From positions 332,076,592-332,140,591 of the forward strand of contig NC_073693.1 in NCBI RefSeq assembly GCF_029784155.1: DNA of 64,000 nt, read 5' to 3'. The DNA comes from Uranotaenia lowii. Lineage: Eukaryota; Arthropoda; Insecta; Diptera; Culicidae. Below the pieces are notes generated by a model that saw nothing but the letters and a program-made list of their open reading frames with translations, did no database searches and was not told where the DNA came from. Below, one piece after another: positions 44,580 through 58,200 of this stretch (its first letter is position 1; each line of letters begins with the position of its first letter). The position numbers and the translations under genes were made by a program.

Positions 44580-45957
44580 CGTCCGAATGGGTTAAAAGGC
44601 CGACGGATGTTCGGCCAAATAGGACAATAGGCCGAATGGGACATTAGGCCGAAGGTTATTTGGTCGAATGGATGATAAGCCGAATGGTCATTAGGCCAAA
44701 TGGTCATCAGGCCGAATGGTCACTAGGCCGAATAGATGATTGGACGAATGGTCATTAGGCTGAATAATCGTTAGGCCGAATGGTCATTCGGCCGAGTGGT
44801 CATTGGGCCGCATGTTCACTAGGCCGAATGGTCACTAGGTCGAATGGTCATTTGGCCGAATGGTTATTAGGTCGAATGTTCTTAAGGCCGAATGGATGCT
44901 AGGCCGAATGGTCGTCGGGCCAAATGGTCGTAAGGGCGAATGGATGCTAGGCCGAAAGGTCGTTAGACCGAAAGGTCGTTAGTTCGAAAGTTCGTTAGGC
45001 CAAATAAACGATAGGCCGAATGGTCGAATGGATGCTGGAAGGTCGTTAAGCCGAATGGCCACTAGGCCGAATGGTTGTTAGGCTAGATGGTCGTTGGGCC
45101 GAATTTATGTTACTATACGACATACTATCGCGTTTTTACATAAGGTCGATCAGTAGTCAGTACGAATGGTCGTTAGGCCGAATAGTCATCAGGCCGAATG
45201 CTCATCAGGCCGAATGGATGCTAGGCCGGATTCGACCATTCGGCCTTGCGACCATTCGACCTATCGTCCATTCGGCTTTATGACAATTCGGCCTTGTGAC
45301 CATTCGACCTAATGGCCACTCGGCCTTATTAACATTCAGTCTACCGTCCATTCGGCCTAACATCCACTCTGCCTATCGACCATTCGGCCCCATGAGCACT
45401 CAGCCTAGCATGTAGACAAACGTAAAAGATTTCTTATTAACCTAGCAACCATTCATGATGATCATTCAGCCTTATGACCATTCGGCCCAACGACCATTTG
45501 GCCTTACGACTTTTGGCCTAGCATCCATTCGCCCTCACGATCATTTGGCCCGACGAACATTCGGCCTAGCGACCATTCGGCCTTACGACCATTCGGCTAA
45601 ATGACCGTTTAACCTTATGATTATTCAGCCTGATGACCATTCGGCTTAGTAACCATTCGACCTTATGACCATTCGACTTTATGATCATTCAGCCAAATGA
45701 CCTTTAGGCTTAATAACCATTCGGCCTTATGACCATTCGACTTTATGATCATTCGGCCAAACGATCATTTGGCTTAATAACCATTCGATCTTATGACCAT
45801 TCGGTTGAACATCCTTTCGGCCTTGCGTCCTTTTGGCCTAGTGGTCTATTCGGCCAGATAGCCCATTCGGCCTAACGTCCATCGGCTGAATGGCCTTCGG
45901 CCGAATGGCTTTCGGCCTCATAACTTTCGGCCTCATGACTTTCGGCCGAATGACCCA
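44580..45957. repeat. GGCCGAATGGTCATTA minisatellite, inverted at its centre
   Basis: From 44580 to about 45226 degenerate 16 to 18 bp units read AGGCCGAATGGTCATT. From about 45229 to 45957 the same unit is in reverse complement (ACCATTCGGCCTAATG). The flip occurs within a few bases near 45227. A roughly 30 bp non-repeat gap lies near 45120-45150 and another near 45418-45445. Confidence 0.9.
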
Positions 45958-45960
45958 GCC

Positions 45961-46205
45961 TCGTCCGAGAGCACTTCTGGTAAGAATGAAGAGAAGAGGC
46001 CCCAAGTGATTATCTTGAGGCACTCATGAAGACTCTTTATATGATTCCGAACTAATTGAATTTACAGATACTTCCGATACCTATTTTTGAGAACACTTTC
46101 AAGATTTCATCGATTCCTGCTAAGTCAAAGGCTTTTGACGTGTCAGTGTAAATGCAGTCCACTTGATATCTCTTAACCATTGGATCCAATACACGGTCCC
46201 GCATA
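45961..46205 (-). pseudogene. LINE reverse transcriptase fragment 1
   Basis: On the minus strand the segment encodes QVDCIYTDTSKAFDLAG and, further on, VPQDNHLGPLLFIL, which are RT motifs of CR1/Jockey-like elements. It abuts the minisatellite on one side and a second RT fragment on the other. Confidence 0.72.
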
Positions 46206-46206
46206 G

Positions 46207-46931
46207 GTGGACGATGTAAAATTATTCATGTCTGCTCATCAATGCTTATACATTTACACTTTTCGACATTCATTTTCATTCCATTTGTTTCACACAAGAG
46301 CAGTAACTTTCCGATATCCTCTTGAAGCGCTGTGCAATCCACAATTGAGTCAATTACTCTGGAGAATTTCAGGTCATCAGCATACAGAAATCATTTACAA
46401 AACGCAAGAAGATTAGCGGTCCTAAGTGACTTCCTTAAGGAACTCCAGACATATTAAACACTGGAGTATGTGTCCCACGGATGTTTATAAAGGCTCGACG
46501 GTTCATTAGATACGAGTGCAGCCATCTAGTTTCCATATATAAAAACCATACCGCTCTAGTTTCATCACCGCAATGCTGTGTGAAGTACTGTGTCGAAGGC
46601 TTTGGCGAAGTCGATATATACTGAATCTCCCTGCAGTTTTTTATCAGTTTATTTTTATTTACATAGTATTCCGTCTCACGACATAACTTGACGAACATAA
46701 TTCCTAAAATTCACTCGGTCCATGGCAACCGTTCTCCAATTTTTTATCAGTTGCGGTGTGTAATTCATTAACATAGCATAGGTTTGTAACAGTCGATCTT
46801 TTCTTAAAGAAACCGTGCTGGAATTCGGTTATAACCGGGGTGCCTGCAGAATAAAACCTTTTATGTATCAAAACTTCAAGCACTTTGAAAATAACAGCAA
46901 AGAATTGATATTGGTCGGTAGTTCTCAACAT
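46207..46931 (-). pseudogene. LINE reverse transcriptase fragment 2
   Basis: The minus strand shows ITEFQHGFFKKRST, DSVYIDFAKAFDTV, SGVPQG, a catalytic FLYADDLKFSRV and EKCKCIS, in RT order. The fragment is interrupted by a small insertion at 46637-46750. It starts and ends inside the RT domain. Confidence 0.78.
46637..46750 (-). mobile_element. 92 bp retrocopy tail with 11 bp target duplication
   Basis: The LINE fragment is split by an insertion flanked by the direct repeat TTTTTTATCAG (46637-46647 and 46740-46750). Read on the minus strand it ends in AAATAAAAATAAA. Removing one repeat and the insert reconnects the RT frame (TATDKKLQ joined to GDSVYIDF). This is the pattern of a strongly 5'-truncated retroposition. 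Confidence 0.75.
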
Positions 46932-48660
46932 ATGAGTTATGGTGCAAAATTTAGTTGAAATTGATTCTCTGACTAACGGAGTGTTAAATTTAAAACTAAA
47001 ACTGATTTAAAAAAACGAGTATCTGTAAAGGGATACCAAATCCGCATGCAGATCGGGCTGTTCAGAGTTTTAAGCAGCGCTAATCTTGTTAAATGAAGCT
47101 CAAGGCAGCCGTAGCGGGAAAGCTTCGTAGTCTTTTATCCGCCAATTGAAATGCACATTTTATTTACAATGCAACGGGCGAGGAAAAGAGGCACCAACTC
47201 TTTGCAGGCTGCCAACACACTCCTCCCAACTGTCAACGCGATCTTTTTATAGTTCCAATTTTGCGCTTCCACTAGAAAATAACATGTTCTGCCTTTGCTA
47301 TCCTTTTTCCTATATCCAGCTCTTTTACAGCCAGTGCAGCGCTAAGATTATCGTTTGTTGTTTTGCTCCGCTGTTTTAACCTTAGTTTTTCCAACCCACA
47401 TCTTTGTGGGGGAGGCACTTCAATTTTCATTCGCATCCAGCGGATATTTTTTCTTCATACTATGGGTTGTGTTATGAACTCTCAGTACCCAGTAGTCTAC
47501 CAAAGGAACGTGTGTGTATTTAAGTACCAGGGTCAAAGTTTAGACACGTGACTAATGAGATAGTACCGCGTATTATGGCGTGGGATTTTAACATTTCGTG
47601 GGCAAGTGGTATATCGAAAGTTGGTCGATAACTTGGTTGAATTACATGTACCTCACTAGTATACCATATTTTTTATGTTCAAGTTATACTTTGTACGGTG
47701 CGGATAAAGTTAGGAGGGCTCTTACTTTGATTGCGAAACTTAGTTCTACATAGATCATAGGTTGAATATTGATGGTTTGAATTTGACTTTTGGCAGAGTG
47801 TAACGATTTTTGTTGAGAATTTTCCAAAGATATGTTACAAGAACTAAGCAATATCAGTATGTAATCCATATCAATTTTTCCTGTCAGCGTTTCGATTGGC
47901 TAATAAATAAAGTACCTAAATCATAGTTTTTTGACCTAGGTCACGAAAAGATTAATTCTCCAAAACCTTGCACAAGAACCAGCATCCTCCAATATAATGG
48001 CTAACACAGCGCTCGGAAAATATGCTGTCTGATTGACTGGATATGAGACCACCCTTTTTCATCATACATACAGTAATAAAGGTGCCACATACCTACTTCA
48101 AAGAGGTAGAGAAGCTGTGAAAAAGTGACGTCCCACGAGAGGGTGGCGAAAAAATCGAGTCAGCAAATCCCGATGACTCCATCGGAAACAAATCCCGTGA
48201 AAAAATGCACCCACGTTGGCTATCCCGGTTCATTGTATACAAACTGGGGATGATTAATTGTTATTTTTCGAGGGAGAACCTGGACCGATACCATTTCTAT
48301 ATGGGAATCATTGCATCATCACCGCTGATTTCGTGCTAGCGTTCGTTCGTAGGATACAGGTTGATGGTTTGGTGGATGCTCCTGCTGATGATGTTAGTTA
48401 GAGTCAAATGAGCGAGCGCCCTGGCGTTTGTGGCACTACTGATTGGCACATCAAAATATGGTTCACTGCGTTTGGTCAGCCAGTCACGGTGGTTTACGGT
48501 TTAGAGAGTATCGCGTGGTGGGAATTTTAATTTTTTAGCTAAGGTTTTTTTTAAAGGTATCAGTTATTCATCATTTGTGATCTCAATGAAGGGACCCATT
48601 GTGCAAAGAATCGATTCTTTTGTGCAAATTTTCAAAATTCTATGTTCAGTTCAAAACAAA
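46932..48660. other. Spacer without recognised gene
   Basis: Nothing recognisable was found. Short open frames lack family features. The 9-mer satellite begins at the right edge. Confidence 0.4.
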
Positions 48661-51373
48661 ATGACAAAAAAGACAAAATTGATAAAAATGACACAAATGA
48701 CAAAATGACAAAAATGACAAAAATGACAAAAATGACAAAAATGACAAAAATGACAAAAATGACAAAAATGACAAAAATGACAAAAATGACAAAAATGACA
48801 AAAATGACAAAAATGACAAAAAAGACAAAAATGACAAAAATGACAAAAATGACAAAAATGACAAAAATGACAAAAATGACAAAAATGACAAAAATGACAA
48901 GAATGACAAAAATGACAAAAATGACAAAAATGACAAAAATGACAAAAATGACAAAAATGACAAAAATGACAAAAATGACAAAAATGACAAAAATGACAAA
49001 AATGGCAAAAATGACAAAAATGACAAAAATGACAAAAATGACAAATATGACAAAAATGATAAAAATGACAAAAATGACAAAAATGACAAAAATGACAAAA
49101 ATAACAAAAATGACAAAAGTGACAAAAATGACAAAAATGACAAAAATGACAAAAATGACAAAAATGACAAGAATGACAAAAATGACAAAAATGACAAAAA
49201 TGACAAAAATGACAAAAATGACAAAAATGACAAAAATGACAAAAATGACAAAAATGACAAAAATGACAAAAATGACAAAAATGACAAAAATGACAAAAAT
49301 GACAGAAAAGACAAAAATGACAAAAATGACAAAAATGACAAAAATGACAAAAATGACAAAAATGACAAAAATGACAAAAATGACAAAAATGACAAAAATG
49401 ACAAAAATGACAAAAATGACAAAAATGACAAAAATGACAAAAATGACAAAAATGACAAAAATGACAAAAATGACAAAAATGACAAAAATGACAAAAATGA
49501 CAAAAATGACAAAAATGACAAAAATGACAAAAATGACAAAAATGACAAAAATGACAAAAATGACAAAAATGACAAAAATGACAAAAATGACAAAAATGAC
49601 AAAAATGACAAAAATGACAAAAATGACAGAAAAGACAAAAATGACAAAAATAACAAAAATGACAAAAGTGACAAAAATGACCAAAATGACAAAAATGACA
49701 AAAATGACAAAAATGCCAAAAATGACAAAAATAACAAAAATGACAAAAATGACAAAAATGACAAAAATGACAAAAATGACAAAAATGACAAAAATGACAA
49801 AAATGACAAAAATGACAAAAATGACAAAAATGACAAAAATGACAAAAATGACAAAAATGACAAAAATGACAAAAATGACAAAAATGACAAAAATGACAAA
49901 AATGACAAAAATGACAAAAATGACAAAAATGACAAAAATGACAAAAATGACAAAAATGACAAAAATGACAAAAATGACAAAAATGACAAAAATGACAAAA
50001 ATGACAAAAATGACAAGAATGACAAGAATGACAAGAATGACAAGAATGACAAAAATGACAAAAATGACAAAAATGACAAAAATGACAAAAATGACAAAAA
50101 TGACAAAAATGACAAAAATGACAAAAATGACAAAAATGACAAAAATGACAGAAAAGACAAAAATGACTAAAATGACAAAATGACAAAAATGACAAAAATG
50201 ACAAAAATGACAAAAACGACAAAAATGACACAAATGACAAAAATGACAAAAATGACAATGACAAAAATGATAAAAGTGACAAAGATTACATAAACGACAA
50301 AGATGACAAAAATGACAATGACAAAAATGATAAAAATGACAAAAATGACAAAAATGACAAAAATGACAAAAATGACAAAAATGACAAAAATGACAAAAAT
50401 GACAAAAATGACAAAAATGACAAAAATGACAAAAATGACAAAAATGACAAAAATGACAAAAATGACAAAAATGACAAAAATGACAAAAATGACAAAAATG
50501 ACAAAAATGACGGAAATGACAAAAATGACAAAAATGACAAAAATGACAAAAATGACAAAAATGACAAAAATGACAAAAATGACAAAAATGACAAATTGAC
50601 AAAAATGACAAAAATGACAAAAATGACAAATATGACAAAAATGACAAAAATGACAAAAATGACAAAAATGACAAAAATGACAAAAATGACAAAAATGACA
50701 AAAATGACAAAAATGACAAAAATGACAAAAATGACAAAAATGACAAAAATGACAAAAATGACAAAAATGACAAAAATGACAAAAATGACAAAAATGACAA
50801 AAATGACAAAAAAGACAAAAATGACAAAAATGACAAAAATGACAAAAATGACAAAAATGACAAAAATGACAAAAATGACAAAAATGACAAAAATGACAAA
50901 AATGACAAAAATGACAAAAATGACAAAAATGACAAAAATGACAAAAATGACAAAAATGACAAAAATGACAAAAATGACAAAAATGACAAAAATGACAAAA
51001 ATGACAAAAATGACAAAAATGACAAAAATGACAAAAATGACAAAAATGACAAAAATGACAAAAATGACAAAAATGACAAAAATGACAAAAATGACAAAAA
51101 TGACAAAAATGACAAAAATGACAAAAATGACAAAAATGACAAAAATGACAAAAATGACAAAAATGACAAAAATGACAAAAATGACAAAAATGACAAAAAT
51201 GACAAAAATGACCAAAATGAAAAAAATGACAAAAGTGACAAAAATGACAAAAATGGCCAAAATGACAAAAATGACAAAAATGACCAAAATGAAAAAAATG
51301 ACAAAAGTGACAAAAATGACAAAAATGGCCAAAATGACAAAAATGACAAAAAATGATAAAAATGACAAATATG
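48661..51373 (+). repeat. ATGACAAAA 9-mer satellite array (about 300 units)
   Basis: A nearly pure tandem array of ATGACAAAA spans 2.7 kb. Variants such as ATGACAGAAAAGAC, ATAACAAAAATG and ATGGCC recur at spacings that are multiples of 9, for example about 324 and 522 bp. A unit of about 72 bp is duplicated at 51210-51340. The very long open frames (Met-Thr-Lys on plus, Phe-Val-Ile and Leu-Ser-Phe on minus) come from the 9 bp period and are not evidence of coding. Confidence 0.96.
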
Positions 51374-54300
51374 CAGGGGTGCCACAGGACCGGGGAAACA
51401 GGGAATTGAAATTCGAACCGGGAAAACCGGGAAAAAAACTGAAATTTAGATTCAAAACCGGGAAAAATAACGAAAGGAAACCGAAATTCAGTTTTGGTGC
51501 CAAGATCAGAGTTTCAAACCAAAATTCAAAATTCAGAATTATAATTTAAATTTCCAAGACAGAATTGAACAGTAAATAAAAAGGTAAGAGAAATATCATA
51601 AATTTGTAAATTTATTAACTATTCTGATCTCTCTTCAATTACCCCTCTAAATTGAAAAAAATCACAAATTTTACCGAAACTTAGACAAAACTGCCTCGAA
51701 GAACGAGATGAGAAATTCAAAAAGTCTCCTAAATTTTTTTCAAGTTCTCGCACATTATGATTTATTAAAAAAAAAACTATCAATCATGTAAAACCAAACG
51801 AATCAAAGTTAAATTTTAGTTTCAAATTTGGAAATTTTAAAAAGATGCTTATATTCTTATTTTCGAGTGATAATGTTTAATTCGAAATTTAAACACAAGA
51901 CAATCGTCTTTACACACGGTACGATGTTTTTTGTAGCGTAATAATAATAATTTGACATTGCTGAGTTGAAAACCAGATAGTTAGTTAGAAACCATCTTAT
52001 ATCGGACTGTTTAAAAAAAAAATACTATCACGGGGTCAAATCAATTTTTTTTAAGTTGTGCTTTCAAATAAACATTTTTGGAAAACTGGTCATAATTTAT
52101 GCAGAAAATTTCGAATTAAACTTTTTAAACCTTTAATATGTTGAGATACATTTGAAAATTTGTGAAAATCGTGACAAAAATTAAAATAAAATAGTCATAT
52201 GAAATTTTAGTAACACTACTATTCAGAAGTTTCACGAGCTTAAAATATACATCTTTGTGTTTCGAGTAAAGTATTTGAACAAAATAAAAAAATATTGCGG
52301 GAAAATTGATTATTTTTACTTTTTTTTCGATAGTACAAGGTGACAAAATTTACGTTTTTCCGTTTGAAGAGGGTTCAAGAGCTGATTTTGACCGATTTGA
52401 GGGCGACATATCCAAATATGCAGTTTGGTTTTTTTCTGATAGCTCTAGTTTTTGAAATTCAAGGGTTAGTTTTTGAAAATTTTTATCAACATTTTATAAC
52501 TTTACTAAGATACTTAAATCGAAGGTTTCGAATCAATGATCAACTTTTTCGAAGTCCGCGAGTAGTTTAAACTTCTGAATCTGTGGCGTCCTTTAAGTTA
52601 GTTCCTCACAGTATGGTAAAACATGAAAATTAAAAGATATTTTAGATTTTTTTTTTAAATTAAAATAAATCAATTTTTTTTTTCCAATACATAAGTCGAA
52701 AAATTCGCAGTCTCCAACAAAGTTGTTAATGAAATTTGAATCTTCGATACCAAAAGCTCATAAGTGTTCTTCAATGATGTCAAAACTAGTTCCTTTTTTT
52801 TCTATTGGTTTTTTAACACTTCAGGTATTTTTTTTCAAGTATCAATTATAAATATATTTTTTTATTTTTTACAGAACTGAATCATGCTAGAAATATTTTT
52901 AAAGAAGTTCACTACTACAAAAATTACATTAATCCATTTTAAATTTCTTTCGAAATTTGCAATTTCAATTATAAATCAAAATTTTATCTCGAACTTTAAA
53001 TTCGTGGGTTCTAAAGTTCGTTTTTTTAAATAGTATAGCTAGTTTAAATGAAGTTTTAATCAATTTAAACTGCAAAATTAAAAATTGCAATTTTACTACG
53101 CTTTGCAAATCAAAAATAATTGTTTTTTAATTGAATTCTTTTTGCATTTTGCTTAAATATTATTACAAAATTGAAATTCCTTAATTTGGAATAAAAAGAT
53201 ACAATGGGTGAGTCTCAATTGAATAAATGTTTTTAATTTTTCTTCATCTCAATCTTTGATATGCTGTTAAATAATCCCTAAAACTGTTAATTCAAGACGA
53301 TGCAACTCGTTGTCCATTTTTTTTAATTTTTAAGTCAGAATTCAAAAGATAGATCATGATTTCCATGTTCTGCATTCAGAACTTAGAAACGATGCAAAAA
53401 CAATAATGAATGGTTTCTTATTAGTAATTTATGACAATGAGTTGCAAAAATTGATTTTCTTGATGACTTACAAGAATTGCATCTTTACCAATAACCACAT
53501 GTTAACGACCATGCAAAACTACAAATTTCTGATCAAGAAAATCGTAGACTGCAGGCAAAAAATATTAGGTATCAATAACTATCGCTTTTCGATACAGTTT
53601 TTAGTGTCTGAAAGTTAACTGTGCTAAAACTCAATCGTATAAAAAACAATTCTAACAACGATTAAAAAATTTAATTTGTTTTTTTTTTTTTCAATTATTG
53701 GCCTTTAAAAAAAAAATCTTGACCGAAAATCTTTTCAAAACTTGGCTGAAAACAGAATACAAGTTTTTCAGAACACGGTAGGGTCAACTGAGGTGATTAT
53801 GAACAAAGGTTATTCTTTTTTGGTCTTATCTGTTCCTAATTGTCGAGGGTGCTTAATCGGAATAGCGCACGGCACCCAAATAAACGAATTTCAAATCAAA
53901 ATCTGTTCCTAATTACTAAGATGAATTTGGGGTAATAATGAACGCTGTTAAGATTCTTGTTACGTAACAATTTTTAGTGTTGGCAATGTTTCTAGATAAA
54001 TCTAAACACTGCGTCTAGATAGGATTAATGGTTATTCAAAATTTGTCATGGGAAATTTTTAGATTCACAAATTAACAGGGAATGATGTCCTAAAATCTCA
54101 TATTTACAGATTTTTAGAAACTGATAAAAATAACTATGAAAGTATAACGGTTTATTTCCAAGATCTTGATGATTATTGTTTCGTATTTAAGCATTGAAGA
54201 TAAGTTTAGATAATCAAAAAATGCCTAAAACAAGTGTTCATAATTACCCTGTATTTAAAAAAACATGGAGAAATTATAAACAATCCTCTGTGAATCAGTG

Positions 54301-54589
54301 AGATCAATTTTTAGCAAAAATTTATATTACACATGAAGATGCATTCATTACTGAATGTAAAACCTCTGGAAACAACATTTTAACTGAATCTACTGTGACG
54401 AGAGAGTTACATGATTGAACGCCCTCAGAGCAGTTTCGAATATTCTTAGAGAAAGTCCTGACACACCATTTCCAAATTTTAAATCAATGAAATATGTTAA
54501 AAATGTTTGGGCAGTAAAAGTCTGGAAAACCTTGAATTTTTGACCGGGAAAACAGGGAATTTCATAATAAAAATGTTGTGGCCACCCTG
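51374..54589. mobile_element. 3.2 kb element with CAGGG...CCCTG ends inserted in the 9-mer array
   Basis: The left end reads CAGGGGTGCCACAGGACCGG and the right end GTTGTGGCCACCCTG. Both are flanked by AATATG (51368-51373 and 54590-54595). ATGACAAAA units continue in the same orientation on the far side. CCGGGAAAA-type words occur near both ends. The interior is A+T-rich with no recognised ORF, so it is non-autonomous or contains nested decayed repeats. Confidence 0.7.
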
Positions 54590-54660
54590 AATATGACAAA
54601 AATGACAAAAATAACAAAAATGACAGAAATGACAATAAAGCCAAAAATGACAAAAAGACA
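54590..54660 (+). repeat. Right remnant of the ATGACAAAA array
   Basis: About seven degenerate units follow the CAGGG element in the same orientation as the main array. An identical piece at 56932-57002 belongs to the duplicate copy. Confidence 0.8.
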
Positions 54661-54879
54661 AAACAAATTCATTAAACAAAAATCAAAGGAAAATGACACA
54701 AAGAGAACGAAAATGATAAGAATGGCTGTAATGTCAAAAATTGATCATAAGAATTTTTGAGCGGCCATATCGGTGAGTAATTTAGATTTGAAAAAAAAAA
54801 GACGGATAGACCATAGGAAGAAATCTTTGATACAGTTTGTTTGTGGAGGGCGAAAAAATTAAGTACGTGGTTAATAGAT

Positions 54880-55210
54880 TGAGTCGATTTGAGGTATTTT
54901 TTGAATATCTTAAATCCTGGGGTCTAAAAAGCTTCATTTTGGTTGTAAACTCATCCAAGATTTTTTGCAGATTGTTTAAGAAACATTTTCATGAGTAAAT
55001 TTGAATTTTTAGGTTTGTAAATGGGAGAATTGAATATTTTGTACTGAAAAATCAATATCATTTTTGTTTCTTCTGTGAAACTGAGCCAGCTGATGTTTTT
55101 TGTGCCAATTTATAAAATCTCTTCAGGAAATTTTCCGCTGAACAACTTTGTTGAGAACCAGAACTTCGTATCACATTAGGCAAAAAAATTATTAGCTTGA
55201 AAGTGAAAAA
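54880..55210. mobile_element. Family B related segment
   Basis: Sequence from TAGATTGAGTCGATTTGAGG to GAACAACTTTGTTGAGAACC parallels the left half of 36524-37136. The right inverted end was not found, so this is a truncated copy. The tandem duplicate carries it at 57222-57552. Confidence 0.6.
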
Positions 55211-58200
55211 ATTTGCAATCGATTAATTGAAGTTCGCTTTACGTAGAATTTACAGTATTGTTGATATTTGTTAATTTATAACAAAATAACAATATAACAA
55301 AAAAAAATGCAGAAAAGTTTCAGTTTTATATGGTTTAAGGCTAGATTTTTGACTATAACAATATTTACCTGGCCCTTAAATATCAATTTTAATAAAAAAT
55401 TCTAGAGCTTATATATCAGAATCGATTGACAATTTTAGAAGTTTTGTAGATGATTTTACTATAACATTTTTCATTTTTTAAATATTTTTAAGTACTTTAT
55501 TTTCTCTTGAAAAAATTTTATATTTTGAGTATACATCAAAAACTGTGAGTTAAATTCGCATGACTTAGTAGGCAATAGGCGTTAGAAATATTCTTAAGTT
55601 TGTTAAATTAGCTAAAGTACCACAAAACTTCCTGTTTTTTCTGGAAGTAGTTCTCATCTCAATTTTAATGAAAAGATTAACTTGGAAAACAATTTTGTGT
55701 CTCACACAATTTTTACATAAACTCATATCAAGTGCCAGTAATAAACAATTGTTTATAAAATGTTTCATTATTTGATAAAAAAATAAAAGGATTCAAACGG
55801 CTAACACCGACCAAAACGGAAGTGGATATTACCGTTTCGGTACTTTCACTCCTTTGATGAGAAAAAATGAAATAAAAGCAATTACGATCGCTTGGAGCAT
55901 AAAACAGAAATTGAATTAAACTTTTGGCTTTGCTTTTTTGATGTATCGCCCGTTTGAGAAGATGAATTTCATTTTCCGATAGAGGGAAAAAAGTGACCGT
56001 GTGATTGTCAATTTTCTAGTCATTGCCATAGAAAAAGGTGAACATTCGTTAAAAGTATTGATTGAATTTTTCGATTTGTTTTGAGTCGTACAATACCCTA
56101 GAACGTTCCCAGAATGATGACTCCCGTTTATCATTTTAACGTGAAACAAGGTTATTCTTTTTTGGTCTTATCTGTTCCTAATTGTCGAGGGTGCTTAATC
56201 GGAATAGCGCACGGCACCCAAATAAACGAATTTCAAATCAAAATCTGTTCCTAATTACTAAGATGAATTTGGGGTAATAATGAACGCTGTTAAGATTCTT
56301 GTTACGTAACAATTTTTAGTGTTGGCAATGTTTCTAGATAAATCTAAACACTGCGTCTAGATAGGATTAATGGTTATTCAAAATTTGTCATGGGAAATTT
56401 TTAGATTCACAAATTAACAGGGAATGATGTCCTAAAATCTCATATTTACAGATTTTTAGAAACTGATAAAAATAACTATGAAAGTATAACGGTTTATTTC
56501 CAAGATCTTGATGATTATTGTTTCGTATTTAAGCATTGAAGATAAGTTTAGATAATCAAAAAATGCCTAAAACAAGTGTTCATAATTACCCTGTATTTAA
56601 AAAAACATGGAGAAATTATAAACAATCCTCTGTGAATCAGTGAGATCAATTTTTAGCAAAAATTTATATTACACATGAAGATGCATTCATTACTGAATGT
56701 AAAACCTCTGGAAACAACATTTTAACTGAATCTACTGTGACGAGAGAGTTACATGATTGAACGCCCTCAGAGCAGTTTCGAATATTCTTAGAGAAAGTCC
56801 TGACACACCATTTCCAAATTTTAAATCAATGAAATATGTTAAAAATGTTTGGGCAGTAAAAGTCTGGAAAACCTTGAATTTTTGACCGGGAAAACAGGGA
56901 ATTTCATAATAAAAATGTTGTGGCCACCCTGAATATGACAAAAATGACAAAAATAACAAAAATGACAGAAATGACAATAAAGCCAAAAATGACAAAAAGA
57001 CAAAACAAATTCATTAAACAAAAATCAAAGGAAAATGACACAAAGAGAACGAAAATGATAAGAATGGCTGTAATGTCAAAAATTGATCATAAGAATTTTT
57101 GAGCGGCCATATCGGTGAGTAATTTAGATTTGAAAAAAAAAAGACGGATAGACCATAGGAAGAAATCTTTGATACAGTTTGTTTGTGGAGGGCGAAAAAA
57201 TTAAGTACGTGGTTAATAGATTGAGTCGATTTGAGGTATTTTTTGAATATCTTAAATCCTGGGGTCTAAAAAGCTTCATTTTGGTTGTAAACTCATCCAA
57301 GATTTTTTGCAGATTGTTTAAGAAACATTTTCATGAGTAAATTTGAATTTTTAGGTTTGTAAATGGGAGAATTGAATATTTTGTACTGAAAAATCAATAT
57401 CATTTTTGTTTCTTCTGTGAAACTGAGCCAGCTGATGTTTTTTGTGCCAATTTATAAAATCTCTTCAGGAAATTTTCCGCTGAACAACTTTGTTGAGAAC
57501 CAGAACTTCGTATCACATTAGGCAAAAAAATTATTAGCTTGAAAGTGAAAAAATTTGCAATCGATTAATTGAAGTTCGCTTTACGTAGAATTTACAGTAT
57601 TGTTGATATTTGTTAATTTATAACAAAATAACAATATAACAAAAAAAAATGCAGAAAAGTTTCAGTTTTATATGGTTTAAGGCTAGATTTTTGACTATAA
57701 CAATATTTACCTGGCCCTTAAATATCAATTTTAATAAAAAATTCTAGAGCTTATATATCAGAATCGATTGACAATTTTAGAAGTTTTGTAGATGATTTTA
57801 CTATAACATTTTTCATTTTTTAAATATTTTTAAGTACTTTATTTTCTCTTGAAAAAATTTTATATTTTGAGTATACATCAAAAACTGTGAGTTAAATTCG
57901 CATGACTTAGTAGGCAATAGGCGTTAGAAATATTCTTAAGTTTGTTAAATTAGCTAAAGTACCACAAAACTTCCTGTTTTTTCTGGAAGTAGTTCTCATC
58001 TCAATTTTAATGAAAAGATTAACTTGGAAAACAATTTTGTGTCTCACACAATTTTTACATAAACTCATATCAAGTGCCAGTAATAAACAATTGTTTATAA
58101 AATGTTTCATTATTTGATAAAAAAATAAAAGGATTCAAACGGCTAACACCGACCAAAACGGAAGTGGATATTACCGTTTCGGTACTTTCACTCCTTTGAT

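Noticed and set aside
44580..45957. CRISPR-like array
   Set aside because: The units are degenerate and contiguous with no spacers, the array flips orientation, and the genome is eukaryotic.
48632..51549. Open frames of 98 to 917 codons on both strands over the satellite
   Set aside because: They are forced by the 9 bp period, consist of three-residue repeats and overlap each other on both strands.
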